DNA of 64,000 nucleotides. It comes from JBEBVQ01 sp964527735 (GTDB lineage Bacteria; Bacteroidota; Bacteroidia; Chitinophagales; Chitinophagaceae). The notes below the pieces were generated by a model that did no database searches, was not told the origin of the DNA, and was given only the letters and a program-made list of their open reading frames with translations. The translations under genes and the position numbers were made by a program. Below are positions 60,821 to 64,000 of the stretch, piece by piece. The stretch spans positions 124,001 through 188,000 of the forward strand of contig CAZGPG010000004.1 in assembly GCA_964527735.1 (NCBI GenBank), in the 5' to 3' direction. How positions within the stretch are numbered: the stretch's first letter is position 1; every line of letters starts with the position of its first letter.

Positions 60821-63568
60821 ATGCAGACAGGAAAAATCATAAAACGGACATTTCTTACCCTGGGGATCATTATCGGATTATTAATCCTGACACTGGTCCT
60901 GGCGCCTTTCCTTTTCAAGGATAAAATATTCGCCGTAGTTAAAACAGAGCTGAACAAACAACTGAATGCCGTTGTTGATTTTCGTGATGTAGACATTTCC
61001 CTGCTGCGCAGCTTCCCGCAGCTCTCTGTCGGTATCGAAGACATCAGCGTAGCCAACCTTGCCCCGTTTGAGGGCGATACGCTTATCTCCGCCGGCAGCA
61101 TACAGGTATCGCTCGACCTGATGAAAGTGATCAAAGGTGAATACGAGATTCGCAAGGTAGCCATTATCCGGCCACGCATTCATGCGCTCGTCAACGAACA
61201 AGGCATCGCCAACTGGGACATCATGAAGCCCGATACCACCACTGCGGCCACTCCCGAAGACACCACAACTACGGCTTTTGCCCTGCAATTGCAAAAATAC
61301 AGCATTGAAAACGCATACATCCTTTACCGCGATGCCAAAAGCGGAATGCTTGCCGAACTGCGCAACCTGAACCACAGTGGCAGCGGGGATTTTACCAGTG
61401 ACAAGTTTGTGCTTCGTACCAAAACCAACGCCGATGCCATCAGCTTCAACTATGGCAACATCCCTTACCTCACAAGGGTGAAGACGATCCTGAACATTGA
61501 CCTGGATATCGACAACAGCAATAACAAATACAGCTTTAACACCGACGCCATACAGCTCAACGGACTGAAACTGAGCGCCGGTGGCTTTGTGCAACTGCCA
61601 GACTCGCTGAATACTGTTATAGACGTTTCCTTCAAAACACCTTCCAACGATTTTAAAGACATCCTCTCGCTCATACCAGGCGTCTACCAGAAAGATTTTA
61701 AAGACATCAAAACAACCGGTAAGCTTGCACTGGACGGATTTGTAAAAGGCACACTGAATGAAAAACAAATGCCGGCATACCGCGTCAACCTGCTGATCGA
61801 AGACGGTTCATTCCGTTATCCCGATCTGCCGCAGGCAGTGACCGACATCCAGATCAAGCTGCAGGCCGACAATCCCGACGGCGTTACTGACCATACAGTC
61901 GTGAACCTCGAACGCGGCCATATCGTTTTCGGAGGCGCTCCTTTTGACTTCCGGTTATTGCTGAAAAATCCTGTATCCAGCCAATGGATTGACGCAGCGG
62001 CCAAAGGCCGGCTTGATCTCTCGCAGGTACAACAGTTCGTACCACTTGATGCAGGTACAAAATTAACCGGCATCATTCTTGCCGATCTGGCCATTAAAGG
62101 TTCCGTTGCGGCGGCAGAGAAAAAGCAGTTCGATAAAATAGATGCATCGGGCAGCATCAACATCAGCGACCTGTTCTACGCAGATAAAGATATGCCCGGC
62201 GGCGCACGCATCAATAGTCTGTTGCTCAACTTCAACCCGAAAAACGTAACCGTATCCAATCTCAAAGGCTCCTACCTGCAAAGCAATTTCTCGGGAGACG
62301 GATATGTCAATAATCTGCTGAATTATTATCTCAACAATGACCCGCTCGATGGCACGATCAATATTGCAGTAGATAAAGTGGACGTAAACAAGTTTATGGG
62401 TGATGCTTCCGCAACTCCTGAACAACAGCCGTCTGCAACAGAAAGCCCTGCCGGCAGCACACCGGTATTTATCGTACCGGCCAATCTCAACATTACACTC
62501 AATGCCAAAGCAGGCCAGGTGATCTACGACAAGCTCGTGCTTTCCGATGTAAAAGGCACCGTAGCCATACGCAATGAAACCGTTTACCTGCAAGGGCTTT
62601 CGGGGAAAGGCCTGGACGGCTACATGCAGATTGACGGGTCCTACAGCACAAAGAATGATAAAAAGAATCCCGACATAAACCTGAGCTACAGGCTTCAGAA
62701 CCTGGACATAGAAAAAACATTCGCGACCTTCAATACCGTTGAAAAGCTGATGCCCGCAGGAAAATATATGGCAGGGAAAATGACCTCCAACCTGACCGTA
62801 AAAGGGAAGCTCGACCAGGAAATGAACCCTATACTGAACAGCCTCACCGGGCAGGGCGACTTACTGCTGATAGACGGCGTGCTCAGCAAGTTTGAACCCG
62901 TAGAGCAACTGGCGGCAAAGCTGAACATTAAACAATTGCAGAAAATTTCCCTGAAGGATATCAAGAATTATTTCCGTTTTGAAAACGGCCGTGTGACGGT
63001 AGATCCGTTCAAATTCAATCAGTCCGGTATTTCATTTGACGCCGGCGGCAGTCATGGCTTCGACCAGACATTACAATATGCCGTGAATTTATCTGCGCCA
63101 CGTTCGGTTTTGGGAAGCCAGGGCAATGCGCTGATCAATAACCTCGCCGGCCAGGCTAAAGCCAAAGGCATACCGGTAGAGATCGGCGAAACGATTAATC
63201 TGGCCGTAAAGATCGGCGGTACAATTACCAAACCGGTGATAGAGACTAACCTGAGAGAAGCTGCCGGCAATGTGGTGGAAGACCTGAAAAAAAAGGTAGA
63301 AGCAGAAGTAAGGGCAAAAGCGGATAGCGTGAAACGAGTTGTTACAGACAGCCTGAATGCGATAAAAGCAAAGGCGGAAGCAGAAGCACGCAAGGCAGCC
63401 GAAGACGCCAAGCAAGCCGCAAAGAAAGCGGCTGAGGATGAGTTGAAAAGACAGCTTTCCGGTAAAAAAGACAGTACCGATCTGAAGAAAGATCTTGAAA
63501 AAGCAGGGCAGGATGCCGGAGATAAAGCCAAGGATGCGCTGAAGGGAATTATGAAAAAGAAGAAATAG
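60821..63568 (+). CDS. AsmA-family protein
   Basis: The 915-residue protein has one N-terminal membrane helix (about 9-31) and an AsmA-type start (LNAVVDFRDVDISLLRSFPQ, LSVGIEDISV, GEYEIRKVAIIRPRIHALVN). A long repetitive beta-strand region follows, like the lipid-transport AsmA/TamB/YhdP group that bridges the two membranes. The end is an Ala/Lys/Glu/Asp-rich coiled tail (about 810-915) that is unusually long and highly charged. It is most probably anchored in the inner membrane with the bulk in the periplasm. The next gene starts 44 bp downstream. Confidence 0.85.
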   Translation: MQTGKIIKRTFLTLGIIIGLLILTLVLAPFLFKDKIFAVVKTELNKQLNAVVDFRDVDISLLRSFPQLSVGIEDISVANLAPFEGDTLISAGSIQVSLDLMKVIKGEYEIRKVAIIRPRIHALVNEQGIANWDIMKPDTTTAATPEDTTTTAFALQLQKYSIENAYILYRDAKSGMLAELRNLNHSGSGDFTSDKFVLRTKTNADAISFNYGNIPYLTRVKTILNIDLDIDNSNNKYSFNTDAIQLNGLKLSAGGFVQLPDSLNTVIDVSFKTPSNDFKDILSLIPGVYQKDFKDIKTTGKLALDGFVKGTLNEKQMPAYRVNLLIEDGSFRYPDLPQAVTDIQIKLQADNPDGVTDHTVVNLERGHIVFGGAPFDFRLLLKNPVSSQWIDAAAKGRLDLSQVQQFVPLDAGTKLTGIILADLAIKGSVAAAEKKQFDKIDASGSINISDLFYADKDMPGGARINSLLLNFNPKNVTVSNLKGSYLQSNFSGDGYVNNLLNYYLNNDPLDGTINIAVDKVDVNKFMGDASATPEQQPSATESPAGSTPVFIVPANLNITLNAKAGQVIYDKLVLSDVKGTVAIRNETVYLQGLSGKGLDGYMQIDGSYSTKNDKKNPDINLSYRLQNLDIEKTFATFNTVEKLMPAGKYMAGKMTSNLTVKGKLDQEMNPILNSLTGQGDLLLIDGVLSKFEPVEQLAAKLNIKQLQKISLKDIKNYFRFENGRVTVDPFKFNQSGISFDAGGSHGFDQTLQYAVNLSAPRSVLGSQGNALINNLAGQAKAKGIPVEIGETINLAVKIGGTITKPVIETNLREAAGNVVEDLKKKVEAEVRAKADSVKRVVTDSLNAIKAKAEAEARKAAEDAKQAAKKAAEDELKRQLSGKKDSTDLKKDLEKAGQDAGDKAKDALKGIMKKKK

Positions 63569-63612
63569 CCCTCATGGCATAGCTTTGATCATATCCCGGC
63601 GTTCTTAAGAAT

Positions 63613-64000
63613 ATGAACCAGATCCCAATATTCGTACCACGCACCAGCCCACGTCTGACTTATATACTGGGCTGGCTCTTTGATGAACAGATCGGGGCGG
63701 GATTTCGTATCATTACCAGCGAAGCCGAAGCGGCAGCATTGCCCTTTTGCATCGCATACGGAACTGTTTTACCTCATGCGTTATCCATCCCGGACGCAGG
63801 GCTGTTATGGGAACAATCAGTAAGGCCACAATCACCCGTATCCGGCGACTGGAACGGCCTGCCGGTTATTTTCTCCACTGCTGTCAGTGATTATACACTG
63901 CCATTCGATCTCTTCTCTGCCCTGTTTTTCCATATCAGCAGATACGAAGAATATATTCCTTATACACCGGATAAGCACAATCGTTACTCCGCCACAGAAA
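63613..64000 (+). CDS. polysaccharide-deacetylase-family protein, 5' part only
   Basis: The first 129 codons are present; the gene runs out of the window. The N-terminal segments IFVPRTSPRLTYILGWLFDE, DLFSALFFHISRYEEY and DKHNRY resemble the N-terminal domain found ahead of the NodB catalytic domain in a Bacteroidota family of polysaccharide deacetylase-like proteins. The catalytic domain itself is not in view, so the call rests on this domain alone. It starts 44 bp after the AsmA-like gene on the same strand. Confidence 0.7.
   Translation, partial: MNQIPIFVPRTSPRLTYILGWLFDEQIGAGFRIITSEAEAAALPFCIAYGTVLPHALSIPDAGLLWEQSVRPQSPVSGDWNGLPVIFSTAVSDYTLPFDLFSALFFHISRYEEYIPYTPDKHNRYSATE

Overview
The window comes from a Bacteroidota chromosome, most likely Chitinophagales/Chitinophagaceae. 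This is inferred from several features: type IX secretion system (T9SS) C-terminal sorting signals, propeller-type two-component sensors, a GSCFA-domain protein, bat aerotolerance genes, a ClpC with a UVR region, near absence of Shine-Dalgarno sequences, and -7 boxes of the form TAnnTTTG. No rRNA, tRNA, CRISPR array, transposase or prophage was seen. The only hint of mobile DNA is one lone ORF6N antirepressor-type gene, together with several families of short dispersed palindromes.

Layout. 0.1-14.6 kb is mostly housekeeping: a Nudix hydrolase, an NtrC-like regulator, rluE (between two copies of a miniature inverted-repeat element), batC-batB, a PcrA/UvrD helicase, a short carB, the ORF6N gene, a lipoprotein, a RidA protein, a heptose-7-P kinase, VanZ and gcvH. 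14.7-26.3 kb is one minus-strand block (cassette A): a propeller sensor kinase (HisKA_3), a LuxR-type response regulator, then three T9SS cargo proteins. These are a kelch/Ig protein with a type A signal, a propeller/Ig protein with a type B (gliding-associated) C-terminus, and an FG-GAP/ASPIC-UnbV protein with a type A signal. 26.4-30.9 kb is a B12-type locus: a BtuB-like TonB receptor facing a cobalamin-riboswitch-led T9SS propeller gene that carries an in-frame amber codon. 31-42.8 kb holds a thioesterase, a catalytically degenerate M16 protein, msrB, an M2 dipeptidase, a GSCFA protein, small lipoprotein and barrel genes, an ECF sigma/anti-sigma pair, a gamma-carbonic anhydrase and a TPR histidine kinase. 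42.8-55.3 kb is cassette B: the same three cargo types in the same order on the minus strand, with a propeller kinase (LytS type) and LytTR regulator running divergently, followed by a LuxR regulator. 55.5-64 kb holds a lipoprotein, rnz with a STAS partner, clpC, an AsmA-like protein and the start of a polysaccharide-deacetylase-like gene.

The most notable feature is the duplicated regulator-plus-three-cargo cassette. Within it, N-terminal propeller types and C-terminal sorting types appear in shuffled combinations. A related third gene sits under B12 riboswitch control. All functional assignments are from reading the sequence; no database search was run.
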